The notes beneath the pieces are model-generated. The model did no database searches. It was not told the origin of the DNA and worked only from the letters and a program-made list of their open reading frames with translations. The position numbers were made by a program, and so were the translations under genes. Below, piece after piece: positions 16,340 to 24,485 of a stretch of 38,158 nucleotides of DNA (position 1 is its first letter; each line of letters begins with the position of its first letter). The stretch covers positions 1-38,158 of the forward strand of contig CALXNS010000046.1 of assembly GCA_944389815.1 (NCBI GenBank), in the 5' to 3' direction. Source of the stretch: an uncultured Victivallis sp. Lineage in GTDB: Bacteria > Verrucomicrobiota > Lentisphaeria > Victivallales > Victivallaceae.

Positions 16340-16720
16340 TTTATTGACGAAACGGGTCTAAATTGTGTAGTGTTGCGCCCCGGGCAAGAGGGGGGCGGTT
16401 GTTAATAAGTTGTTAATAAGTTGTGAGAAGAAACGGTCCATTGTCTGTAAGTTGCGCATTTTCTGGAATAAAACGGTAACTTATGACAATTCGCGGTTCG
16501 ATTCGGTGCGAAATTGCAGTGCGGCGGCGCTTTTGAGTTCAAAAACGGGCAGGCACGAAAAGAAAAACCTGCGAATAATAGTTGCAAAACGCCGCGCATG
16601 AAGAAGAAATGCCCGACCGTTTCCGGTGCGGAAACAAAATGAACGGCACACTTGTTAATAACTTTATGGAAAATGAGAGATTTAAAGATTATTATTTTAT
16701 AACAGCGCAGGTTGTTCCGG
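16340..16720. other. Candidate chromosomal replication origin (oriC)
   Basis: This roughly 480-base gene-free gap just upstream of dnaA contains three exact copies of TGTTAATAA, which on the other strand is TTATTAACA and matches seven of nine bases of the DnaA box TTATCCACA. Copies are at 16400-16408, 16411-16419 and 16653-16661; the first two are exactly 11 bases (one helical turn) apart. An AT-rich stretch follows at about 16678-16702, a possible unwinding element, and a GC hairpin lies at 16376-16397. Location beside dnaA, box phasing and AT-richness support an origin; the boxes are non-canonical, and dnaN does not follow dnaA. No protein gene is visible here. Confidence 0.5.
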
Positions 16721-16799
16721 GACAGTTCCGACGGTTCTCCGCCGCGGATGCGATGTTCCGGCAACGGCTCGGCAGGGAAGGATTTTCAGGGACGTCAAA

Positions 16800-18221
16800 A
16801 TGAACGCGATCGACACCGAGGCACTCCATATCTGGGAGATCGCCGCCGCGAGACTCAAAGCGAAAAACGGCTATCTTTACCGGCAATGGTTTCAGAAGAT
16901 GCTTCCGCTCGCCGTGACGGAGGGAGTGCTGCAACTCGGAGTTCCGGATGATTTCTTCGCCGGCTGGGTCGACGACAATTACGACGATCTGGTGCTGGAG
17001 GCGCTCGCCGACATCAACGGCACACGTTACACCTACAAGCTCGTCCCCGGTCACATCGCGCCGGCATCAGCCGAAGTCGAATCCGTCCCGGCAATGGAAC
17101 AGGCGGAAAAGAAGGTGGTTTCCTCCGGCATGTCCCAACAATCGCAGCCGCGCCCGGCGGAAAAACCGCTCGCAAGACGACCGACTCCGCAGAACTGTCT
17201 GGCCTGCCACACATTTGAGAATTTCGTCGTCGGCGCGGAAAACCGTCATGCCTACGCCGCCGCCCGGACCGCGGCGGAAACTCCGGGGCTTTACAATCCG
17301 CTTTATTTATACGGAGGCAGCGGCGTCGGCAAAACCCACCTCCTTCAGGCGGTCGCGGAATCGGTCAAGCGCCGGAATCCGGAGATGGTCGTCCGGTACG
17401 CGACGTGCGATGAACTGCTCAACGATTTCTACAATCTGCTGCAGCAGAAACAAAGTTTGAGCAGTTTCCGTTCTTCGGTGCGCGACGTCGACGTGCTTCT
17501 GGTGGACGACGTCCACAGTCTGGCGAAGAAGACGCAGATGCAGGAAGAGTTCTTCAACATGTTCAACACGCTCTACAATCAGCGCAGACAGATCATTCTG
17601 ACCTCCGACCGGCAGCCGTGCGAAATTTCCGATCTGGACAAGCGCCTGGTCACCCGTTTCGAATCGGGCATGACCGCCGAAGTCGGCGTTCCGGAATTCG
17701 AATCGCGCCTGGCGATCCTGCGGATGATGCGCAGCGATACGCTTACCAAGGTGCCGCTGGATGATGAACTGCTCGAATTCCTCGCATCGAACATCTCCTC
17801 AAGCATCCGCCGCCTCAAGGGCGCCTTCATCCGACTGGCAACCTATGCGGCGATGACCGAAGGACAGCGTCTGACGATCGAACAGGCCGAGGAGCTGCTT
17901 CACAGCCAGCTTGCGCAGGAGTGCGCTGCGCGCGACATTTCTCTCGAATCGATCCAGCGGACGGTCGCGAGCCATTTCGGGATCACGCTGACGGACATTC
18001 TCGGAGAGAAACGGACGCGGACGGTCGCCGAACCGCGCATGATTGCCATGTATCTGTGCCGGGAGCTTACGTCGAACTCCTCCACTGAAATCGGTGCTGC
18101 ATTCGGGCGGAATCACGCCACTGTGCTCCACGCGGAACGGAAGGTGCCGCAGCTCTGCTCCGAGAATGAAAGCATCCGACGTTCGATCAATCAGTTGAAA
18201 CATCAGCTTCAGCGCAATTAG
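16800..18221 (+). CDS. dnaA: Chromosomal replication initiator DnaA
   Basis: DnaA binds origin boxes and opens the duplex using an AAA+ ATPase. The 473-residue protein has domain I (about 1-80), a variable Gln/Pro-rich linker (90-130), the AAA+ domain with Walker A GGSGVGKT at 172-179, Walker B VLLVDDVH at 232-239 and sensor 2 near SSIRRLKGAF, and DNA-binding domain IV (about 380-473) with DILGEKRTRTVAEPRMIAMYLCRELT and the signature FGRNHATVLHA. In E. coli that signature reads GRDHTTV; here the base-contacting Asp is Asn and the second Thr position is Ala. ATG 16800 follows AGGGA by seven bases. The next gene is a Bat fusion, not dnaN. Confidence 0.95.
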   Translation: MNAIDTEALHIWEIAAARLKAKNGYLYRQWFQKMLPLAVTEGVLQLGVPDDFFAGWVDDNYDDLVLEALADINGTRYTYKLVPGHIAPASAEVESVPAMEQAEKKVVSSGMSQQSQPRPAEKPLARRPTPQNCLACHTFENFVVGAENRHAYAAARTAAETPGLYNPLYLYGGSGVGKTHLLQAVAESVKRRNPEMVVRYATCDELLNDFYNLLQQKQSLSSFRSSVRDVDVLLVDDVHSLAKKTQMQEEFFNMFNTLYNQRRQIILTSDRQPCEISDLDKRLVTRFESGMTAEVGVPEFESRLAILRMMRSDTLTKVPLDDELLEFLASNISSSIRRLKGAFIRLATYAAMTEGQRLTIEQAEELLHSQLAQECAARDISLESIQRTVASHFGITLTDILGEKRTRTVAEPRMIAMYLCRELTSNSSTEIGAAFGRNHATVLHAERKVPQLCSENESIRRSINQLKHQLQRN

Positions 18222-18235
18222 CCGGCCGGCCGGCT
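18220..18235. other. 16-base GC palindrome between dnaA and the Bat promoter
   Basis: AGCCGGCCGGCCGGCT is a perfect palindrome that covers the last bases of the dnaA stop codon and the first base of the following -35 element. There is no T-run, so it is not a classical terminator. Confidence 0.6.
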
Positions 18236-18263
18236 TGACAATTCCCTGAATTCCGGTTATATT
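18235..18263 (+). promoter_or_regulatory. Near-consensus sigma70 promoter of the Bat operon
   Basis: TTGACA at 18235-18240, a 17-base spacer and TATATT at 18258-18263 form the best promoter match in the window. The leader to ATG 18322 is about 50 bases and contains GAGGAGG before the start. Confidence 0.8.
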
Positions 18264-18321
18264 GTAGAGTGCGACGGGAGGATGCGATTGTTTATTGGTC
18301 GGCAAATGAGGAGGCTGAACG

Positions 18322-20625
18322 ATGAGCTTTATCAACGCGAATATTTTCTACCTGGCACCGCTGATCTTGCTGGTCGCGTGCATAGTTCTTCTTTTCGCGG
18401 CGCGGCGGCGGCGCAGAATGTTGCAACTGCTGCTCGGCAGCGGCAGTGAAGATCGGTCGGCAGTTCGACTTTCCCCGGGGAAAAGGAAATTCCGTGCGGT
18501 CCTGCTGATTATGGCGATGCTGTTGCTTCTGGTGGCGGCGGCGCGCCCGTTCTGGAGTTCGCAACTAATTCCCTATGAACCGCATGGTCGGGATTTGATG
18601 GTTCTTTTCGACGTCTCCAAGAGCATGCGGGCGACGGATCTTGCGCCGTCCCGGCTGGAACACGCCAAATTCCTGCTCCGGCAGCTGGTGGCGGAAAACC
18701 AGGGAGATCGGTTCGGTCTGGTGGCGTTCGCCGGGAACGCGTTTCTCGCCTGTCCATTGACGTCGGACAAACTGGCGTTCGAACAATACATCAACGAATT
18801 GTCGACCGACAGCGTGCCGCTCGGCGGGACCAACCTGGAACTGGCGCTGAATATCGCCCAACAGGCATTTCAGGCGGCGGCGACCGGAAACCGTGCGATC
18901 ATCGTCTTCACCGACGGGGATGAATTGAGCGGCAATTCCGCCAAGGTGGTGGCTGAGTTGAAAGAAAAGCAACTGCCGCTTTTCATCATCGGACTGGGAA
19001 GTCCGGAAATCGGCGCGCCAGTGCCGGGCGACGAGGGCGGCGTGATGCGCGACCGTTCCGGAGAAGTGGTGACCAGCAAATTGAATGAGGTCAACCTGAG
19101 CCGCCTTGCGCTGGAAACCGGCGGGGTTTACGTTCGCAGTACGGTCACGGACACCGGATTGAATGTCATTGAGCAGCATATCCGCCGGCTGGAAAGTTCC
19201 GAACAGCAGGGTGGGCAGCGGACGGTGCCGGAGGAGAAATTCCCGATATTCCTGATTCTGGCGGCGGCGGCGTTTTTAAGTTATCTTGTGATGTCGGAGC
19301 GTCCGGGCGAAACGCTGGCCCGCTGGCGCAGACGCGGCAACATGGCACTGTTGATTGCGGCGATGCTTCTTTCCGTTTCGACGGCGACCGCGGCTCCGGC
19401 AAATGAGCTTGCCGACCTGCCGGGAGCGGAAAAGTCCGCAGATGAGACCGCGAACGCGGAGAATGCGGAAAACATTACGCTGCCGGAATCGCCGGATGAA
19501 CTTTACAACCTTGCACGCGAGCGGCAACTTGCCGGGGACAATCAGGAATATCTGTCGCTCTACGAAGCGGTTCTGCGCAATGCGGAAAACCGTCCGGATC
19601 TTCACGCCCGCGTCCTGCAGAATCTCGGTGCCGCTCATCACGGCGACGGTCTGGGCGGTTTGGCGAAGGCGGAAACCGAGGTGCAGCAGCAACAGCTCGA
19701 TCCGGCGTTGAAAACACTGGAACTTGCGGAAAACCAGTTGAAAAATGCCGAGGAGCTTTACGGTCGCAGCCTGGCGGCAGCTCCGCAGAATGCCGATCGT
19801 GCGCTCGCCGACAACCTTCAGTTGCTGGCAGAACATCGCCGCCAGGTGGAAGAGTTGAAAAAGAAAATTGAAGAGTTGAAAAAGTTGCAGGAACAGGCGA
19901 AGCAACAAATTCAACAAGCTCAGCAAAATCAGCAGAACCAGCAAAATCAGCAGAGCCAGCAGGAGCAGCAAAATCAGCAGAGCCAGCAAAATCAGCAGAA
20001 CCAGCAGAACCAGCAAAATCAGCAAAATCAGCAAAATCAGCAGAACCAGCAAAATCAGCAAAGCCAGCAGAGCCAGCAGGAGCAGCAAAATCAGCAGAGC
20101 CAGCAGAGCCAGCAGGAGCAGCAAAATCAGCAGAGCCGACAGCAACAGATCGAACAGGCGCAAAACACAGTGGATCAACTTCAGCAGAAGGCGCAGGAGT
20201 TGAACCAGCAACAACTGGAGGAACAATCGCGGAAAGCCTCTGAAGAGCTCTCGGAAGCGCAGAAAGCCGAAGAGAAGAACGATCAGGAAAAAGTGCAGCA
20301 GCATCTGCAGCGGGCGCTGGAAGAACTTGGCGGCGGCTCCTCCGCCGACCAGCAGGAAAAATCCGAAAAGGGCGATCAGCAACAAGAACAGCAGCAGCAA
20401 CAGCAAAACGAGCGCTCCGATGATGAGGAGAATGCACAGAATCAACCTGAAAATTCCGAAGCGCAACCGTCTGCACAGCAACAACAGCAGCCCCGCGACG
20501 GCGAACTCGATCAGAAAACCGCCGAACAGTTGCTCGAAATCATGGCGAACGAAGAAAATAAACTCCGCGATGAGGTCAAACGTTACAACCGCGCACGCCA
20601 GCCCCGGGTGGAGAAGGATTGGTGA
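18322..20625 (+). CDS. BatB-BatC-type fusion: VWA membrane protein with TPR and Gln-rich domains
   Basis: A 767-residue membrane protein. Residues 1-325 look like BatB: two N-terminal membrane helices (about 9-27, 58-74), a von Willebrand A domain with a full MIDAS (DVSKS 97-101, Thr170, Asp198), and a third helix at 306-323. A new hydrophobic segment at about 340-358 (MALLIAAMLLSVSTATAAPA) resembles a secretory signal, followed by a TPR-like region (390-500), which is how a separate BatC would begin. Then come a coiled coil, a Gln/Asn-rich tract (about 528-610) and a conserved C-terminal EQLLEIMANEENKLRDEVKR helix. Bat proteins are linked to aerotolerance and envelope stress. ATG 18322 follows GAGGAGG. 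MoxR, DUF58 and BatA are not in the window. Confidence 0.85.
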   Translation: MSFINANIFYLAPLILLVACIVLLFAARRRRRMLQLLLGSGSEDRSAVRLSPGKRKFRAVLLIMAMLLLLVAAARPFWSSQLIPYEPHGRDLMVLFDVSKSMRATDLAPSRLEHAKFLLRQLVAENQGDRFGLVAFAGNAFLACPLTSDKLAFEQYINELSTDSVPLGGTNLELALNIAQQAFQAAATGNRAIIVFTDGDELSGNSAKVVAELKEKQLPLFIIGLGSPEIGAPVPGDEGGVMRDRSGEVVTSKLNEVNLSRLALETGGVYVRSTVTDTGLNVIEQHIRRLESSEQQGGQRTVPEEKFPIFLILAAAAFLSYLVMSERPGETLARWRRRGNMALLIAAMLLSVSTATAAPANELADLPGAEKSADETANAENAENITLPESPDELYNLARERQLAGDNQEYLSLYEAVLRNAENRPDLHARVLQNLGAAHHGDGLGGLAKAETEVQQQQLDPALKTLELAENQLKNAEELYGRSLAAAPQNADRALADNLQLLAEHRRQVEELKKKIEELKKLQEQAKQQIQQAQQNQQNQQNQQSQQEQQNQQSQQNQQNQQNQQNQQNQQNQQNQQNQQSQQSQQEQQNQQSQQSQQEQQNQQSRQQQIEQAQNTVDQLQQKAQELNQQQLEEQSRKASEELSEAQKAEEKNDQEKVQQHLQRALEELGGGSSADQQEKSEKGDQQQEQQQQQQNERSDDEENAQNQPENSEAQPSAQQQQQPRDGELDQKTAEQLLEIMANEENKLRDEVKRYNRARQPRVEKDW
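19903..20151 (+). repeat. Trinucleotide-based repeat encoding the Gln/Asn-rich tract
   Basis: Within the BatB-BatC gene, units such as CAGCAAAAT, CAGCAGAAC and CAGCAGAGC alternate almost without interruption, encoding QNQ/QSQ/QEQ units for about 83 residues. The short-period repeat suggests growth by slippage and is likely to vary in length among strains. Confidence 0.85.
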
Positions 20626-20630
20626 TCAAA

Positions 20631-23213
20631 ATGAAATATATTCTTGTCACACTGATCGCCGCACTTGCGGCGTTATCCCTTCATGCGGCCGGAGAATTGC
20701 AGATTTCGCTCTATCCGGAGCGCGTTTCCGTCGGCGACCGCGTCGAATTCACGTTGACGGTCAAAGGTGACGGCGAGCCGCGCATTAACGAGCTGCCGGA
20801 CTTGACCAACGGTCGCTGGCTGCCCAATTCAACCGGTAGAAGTTACCAGAATTTCAACGGCAATATTTCCGTAAGCTACACCATTCCGATTCTGGCGACG
20901 CACGAGGGTGAACTAATCGTGCCGGCATTCGATGTGGTAATCGACGGGAAAACCGTCCGGACCACGCCCGGAAGCGTCCAGGTTCTGCCGTCCTCAGAAA
21001 AACCGGTCGCCTCGGCGTATCCGGAAGACGGAGTCCTGACGCTGGACGAAGCGGTTTTCGGCCGGATCACCGTCCCGGATGAGCGGCGCACGTTCTACGT
21101 CGGCGAAGAAATTCCGCTGAATCTGGAGCTTTACATCCGCAATGGCATTCAGGCGCAACCGACCGCGTATCCGGAAATCGGCGGACTTGACAATGCGGTC
21201 TTCCGCGATTACAGCGCGGTCAACCCCGAACAGCGGAAATTCGATCGCCCCTACCAACGACGCGCGACGCTGGACGGAGCATCGTACACTGCGGTGATTT
21301 TCCCCACCGCGTTCCAGGCGGTCGCGACCGGGAAACTGACGCCGACGGCTCGGGAAAACGTCGCGATTGCCGACGAAAACAACCGGCGGCGCCGCCGCAT
21401 GCCGTCGATGTTCGACGACGATTTCTTCGACTCCTTTTTCAATCAGCCCCGGATGACCCCATACGACATCGATTTCCAACCCGGTCCTACCCTCGAAATC
21501 AGGCCGCTGCCCCCGCCGCCTGCGGCGTGTCATTACCTCGGGCTGATCGGACAATGGGAAATTCAGGCCTCCTTTGATCGCGATGCCGCCCGTGTCGGCG
21601 AACCGGTCACGCTCCGTATCGAAGCGGAAGGAACCGGTTCGCCGGAACTACTCAGCGCACCGAAGCTCGAATTTCCGGGATTCCGCGCTTATCCGCCGGA
21701 AGTGAAGAAAGCCAAGGCGGGCACCCGCAACCGGATCGAAATTCAGTATGTCCTCATTCCGCTCCGCGAAGGCGAGGAGTCACTGGAGTTGCAACTGGCG
21801 ACGTTCAACCCGGCCAACGGCGCATACCGCACGGAAAAATTCTCGTTCACCCTTCCGGTCGCTCCCGGCACGGCGCCCGCCGCAGCGGCCGTTTACTCCG
21901 CAACAAACGAAGATGCCGCAACAACGGCAATTCGAAAGAGTGCGGACGCCGAACCGGACGCTCCCGCTCCGGTGCGCGAAGAGCTTTTCTATCAGAAGGA
22001 ACACGCCGCAGGTGATGTTGCCTTCCCGCTTTACCGGAATTATCTTCTCTGGATGGTGCTGGCCTTTTTCGGCGGTCCGGCCGCGGCGCTGGCGCTTCTG
22101 CATCACGATCGAAAAATGCGAAAGCTCGCCGACGACCCCGCCTTCGCCGAACGTCAGGCGCTTCTGCGGCAACGCGGAACCCTCCTCCGGCGCCTCAGGA
22201 AGGAAACCAATCAGGAAGCCTTGCGCGAAATAATTCGTCAACAGGCGCTGCCGATGCTGGCCGAATACTATCATCTGCCGCATGGCGCATCCGCGGGAGA
22301 AATCGCCGATCATGTCGAAGATCCTGAACTTCGGGAACTGCTGAACAAACTGGAAGCATCCAGCTTCCAATTCGGCGGCGGTACCGGAACAGTGGAGATT
22401 TCCGCAACACAAACCGGCGCGCTCCGCCGCATACTGAAAAAACTCGCCCTGCTGCTGACGGTATTCGCTTTGCCGATGCTGCAGCTGGAGGCTGCGCAGC
22501 CGAATGAGGATACGAATCCCATGGAAGCGGGAAATACTGCCTTCGCCGCCGGAGATTTCGCCGCCGCGGAAAACGCCTATTTGAATGCAGCAGGAAAATC
22601 CGCCGTCAACATCGCGGATCCTCATCTTCTCTACAATCTGGGAGGCGCCAGTTATCGGCAGGGCAATCTGCCGATGGCACGCTACTATTTCAGCCGAGCC
22701 CACCTGCTTGCGCCGCGCGACTCCGAAACACTGGAGAATCTCAACCTCGTCAATCGCAAACTCCTTCAAAGCGAAGAAGGAACCACCGGAACTCCGCTGG
22801 AACTGGCCGCATGGTGTCGCGACCGGTTCCGCCCCGACGAATATCTGTTGATCGCCGCGCTGGCATGGGCGGTACTCTGGGTGGCGATCGGCTGCCGGAA
22901 TCATTTCAGCAAAACGACGCTCCGGACAGTGGAAACTGTGGCGGCATGCGTGTTGCTTCTGGCGTTGGCGGCGGCATTTTCGCAGATGCGCGGGCCCTAT
23001 TCGTCCACCCGGGCGGTGGTGACCGGAAAAGATCTTTCGTTGCGGTCGCTGCCGACCGGAGCCAGCGGAAAAATTGAAGTTACCGTACCGGGAGGAAGTT
23101 CCGCCCGGATTCTCGACACCCGCGACGGTTGGGTGCGCGTGGAGGTGAACGGGCGTGACGGCTGGGCGCCGTCCGACCGCGTCAAATCAATCATTCCGGA
23201 AGGATTGTTCTGA
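20631..23213 (+). CDS. BatD-BatE-type fusion membrane protein
   Basis: An 860-residue protein. A signal peptide (MKYILVTLIAALAALSLHAAG) leads into a long BatD-like periplasmic beta-domain region (about 20-420, with RVSVGDRVEFTLTVKG and later DAARVGEPVTLRIEAEGTG) and a membrane helix at about 471-491. A cytoplasmic segment follows, then a second hydrophobic segment at 605-620 that looks like a signal, TPR-like repeats (630-700, EAGNTAFAAGDFAAAENAY, LYNLGGASYRQGNLPMARYYF), two more helices (about 738-754, 770-786) and a C-terminal SH3-like domain (795-855); that second half matches BatE. ATG 20631 follows GGTGA; the BatB-BatC stop is five bases upstream, so the two are co-transcribed. Confidence 0.85.
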   Translation: MKYILVTLIAALAALSLHAAGELQISLYPERVSVGDRVEFTLTVKGDGEPRINELPDLTNGRWLPNSTGRSYQNFNGNISVSYTIPILATHEGELIVPAFDVVIDGKTVRTTPGSVQVLPSSEKPVASAYPEDGVLTLDEAVFGRITVPDERRTFYVGEEIPLNLELYIRNGIQAQPTAYPEIGGLDNAVFRDYSAVNPEQRKFDRPYQRRATLDGASYTAVIFPTAFQAVATGKLTPTARENVAIADENNRRRRRMPSMFDDDFFDSFFNQPRMTPYDIDFQPGPTLEIRPLPPPPAACHYLGLIGQWEIQASFDRDAARVGEPVTLRIEAEGTGSPELLSAPKLEFPGFRAYPPEVKKAKAGTRNRIEIQYVLIPLREGEESLELQLATFNPANGAYRTEKFSFTLPVAPGTAPAAAAVYSATNEDAATTAIRKSADAEPDAPAPVREELFYQKEHAAGDVAFPLYRNYLLWMVLAFFGGPAAALALLHHDRKMRKLADDPAFAERQALLRQRGTLLRRLRKETNQEALREIIRQQALPMLAEYYHLPHGASAGEIADHVEDPELRELLNKLEASSFQFGGGTGTVEISATQTGALRRILKKLALLLTVFALPMLQLEAAQPNEDTNPMEAGNTAFAAGDFAAAENAYLNAAGKSAVNIADPHLLYNLGGASYRQGNLPMARYYFSRAHLLAPRDSETLENLNLVNRKLLQSEEGTTGTPLELAAWCRDRFRPDEYLLIAALAWAVLWVAIGCRNHFSKTTLRTVETVAACVLLLALAAAFSQMRGPYSSTRAVVTGKDLSLRSLPTGASGKIEVTVPGGSSARILDTRDGWVRVEVNGRDGWAPSDRVKSIIPEGLF

Positions 23214-23245
23214 TCTGAACGGAAATAAATCAGGAGTTGAAACCG

Positions 23246-24430
23246 ATGTCCGGCAAAATTGGAACCGCATTGACGCAATCCGCATACAAAGTTCTCTTCT
23301 GCGGCGCTGGCGAACTGGGTAAGGAGGTGGTCATCGCCATGCAACGCTACGGAGTGGAAGTCATCGCCGTCGACCGCTACCCCAATGCGCCGGGCATGCA
23401 GGTGGCACACCGTTCCCACGTGATCAATATGCTCGACGGCGCGGAACTGCGCCGCGTCATTGAACTGGAAAAACCCGACTGCATCGTCCCGGAAGTCGAG
23501 GCGATCGCCACCGACACGCTCGTCGAACTCGAAAAAGAGGGCTATCGCGTCATCCCGACCGCCCGTGCCGCACGCTTGACCATGAACCGCGAGGGCATCC
23601 GCCGTCTCGCCGCCGAAGAGCTCGGATTGCCGACCAGCCCCTATCGGTTCGCCGCCACGTATGAGGAATTTCAGGAAGCGGTCAAAGCCATCGGCATTCC
23701 CTGTGTGGTCAAACCGATCATGAGTTCCTCGGGACACGGTCAGAGCGTCATTCATTCAGCCGATGAAATCGACAGCGCGTGGAAAACCGCTCAGGAAGGC
23801 GGACGCGCAGGCGCAGGCAAAGTCATCGTTGAGGGGTTCGTCAAATTCGATTACGAGATCACTCTGCTCACCGTTCGTCACGTCAATGGCGTTTCCTTCC
23901 TCGAACCGATCGGCCACCGGCAGGAAAACGGCGATTATCAGGAGTCGTGGCAGCCGCAGCCGATGACGCCGGCGGCCATCGCCGAAGCGCGCCGCATTGC
24001 CGAAGCCGTTACCGGCGCGCTGGGCGGATGGGGGATTTTCGGCGTGGAACTCTTCGTCTGCGGCGACAAGGTGATCTTCAGCGAAGTGAGTCCGCGCCCC
24101 CACGACACCGGCATGGTGACGATGATCTCGCAGGATCTCTCCGAATTCGATCTCCACGCCCGCGCCATCCTCGGGTTGCCGATTCCGAATATCGCGTTCC
24201 ACGGTCCCTCCGCCTCCAAGGCGATCGTCGCCGACGGCAACTCCCGCAGCGTAAGTTTCGGCAACCTCGACCGGGTTCTCGCCGAACCCGACACGCAGAT
24301 CCGGCTCTTCGGAAAACCGGAACTCAAGGGGCACCGTCGTCTCGGAGTCTGCCTCGCCCGGGCCGAATCAGTCGAAGAAGCGCTGGCGAAGGTCAAACGG
24401 ATGCGCAACGAATTGGAAATCACCCTGTGA
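23246..24430 (+). CDS. purT: Formate-dependent GAR formyltransferase (phosphoribosylglycinamide formyltransferase 2)
   Basis: PurT makes formylglycinamide ribonucleotide from GAR, formate and ATP in purine synthesis, avoiding formyl-tetrahydrofolate. The 394-residue ATP-grasp protein has the N-terminal [66 protein letters not shown], the ATP-binding [12 protein letters not shown] loop and the metal-binding [15 protein letters not shown], all diagnostic of PurT. Length matches E. coli PurT (392). ATG 23246 has CAGGAG nine bases upstream; an in-frame TTG three codons earlier is less likely. Use of formate fits a fermenting or anaerobic habit. It lies 32 bases after the Bat operon and may be read from it. 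Confidence 0.95.
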   Translation: MSGKIGTALTQSAYKVLFCGAGELGKEVVIAMQRYGVEVIAVDRYPNAPGMQVAHRSHVINMLDGAELRRVIELEKPDCIVPEVEAIATDTLVELEKEGYRVIPTARAARLTMNREGIRRLAAEELGLPTSPYRFAATYEEFQEAVKAIGIPCVVKPIMSSSGHGQSVIHSADEIDSAWKTAQEGGRAGAGKVIVEGFVKFDYEITLLTVRHVNGVSFLEPIGHRQENGDYQESWQPQPMTPAAIAEARRIAEAVTGALGGWGIFGVELFVCGDKVIFSEVSPRPHDTGMVTMISQDLSEFDLHARAILGLPIPNIAFHGPSASKAIVADGNSRSVSFGNLDRVLAEPDTQIRLFGKPELKGHRRLGVCLARAESVEEALAKVKRMRNELEITL

Positions 24431-24485
24431 CAGCCAACGCCTCCTCCAGCCCACGGGAGATGAATGCGTGGCGGGAGATAGGTTT

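Noticed and set aside
19276..20484. A 402-codon Leu-rich frame antisense to the Gln-rich part of the BatB-BatC gene
   Set aside because: Leu repeats arise because CAG/CAA read backwards gives CTG/TTG; no start context or domain supports it.
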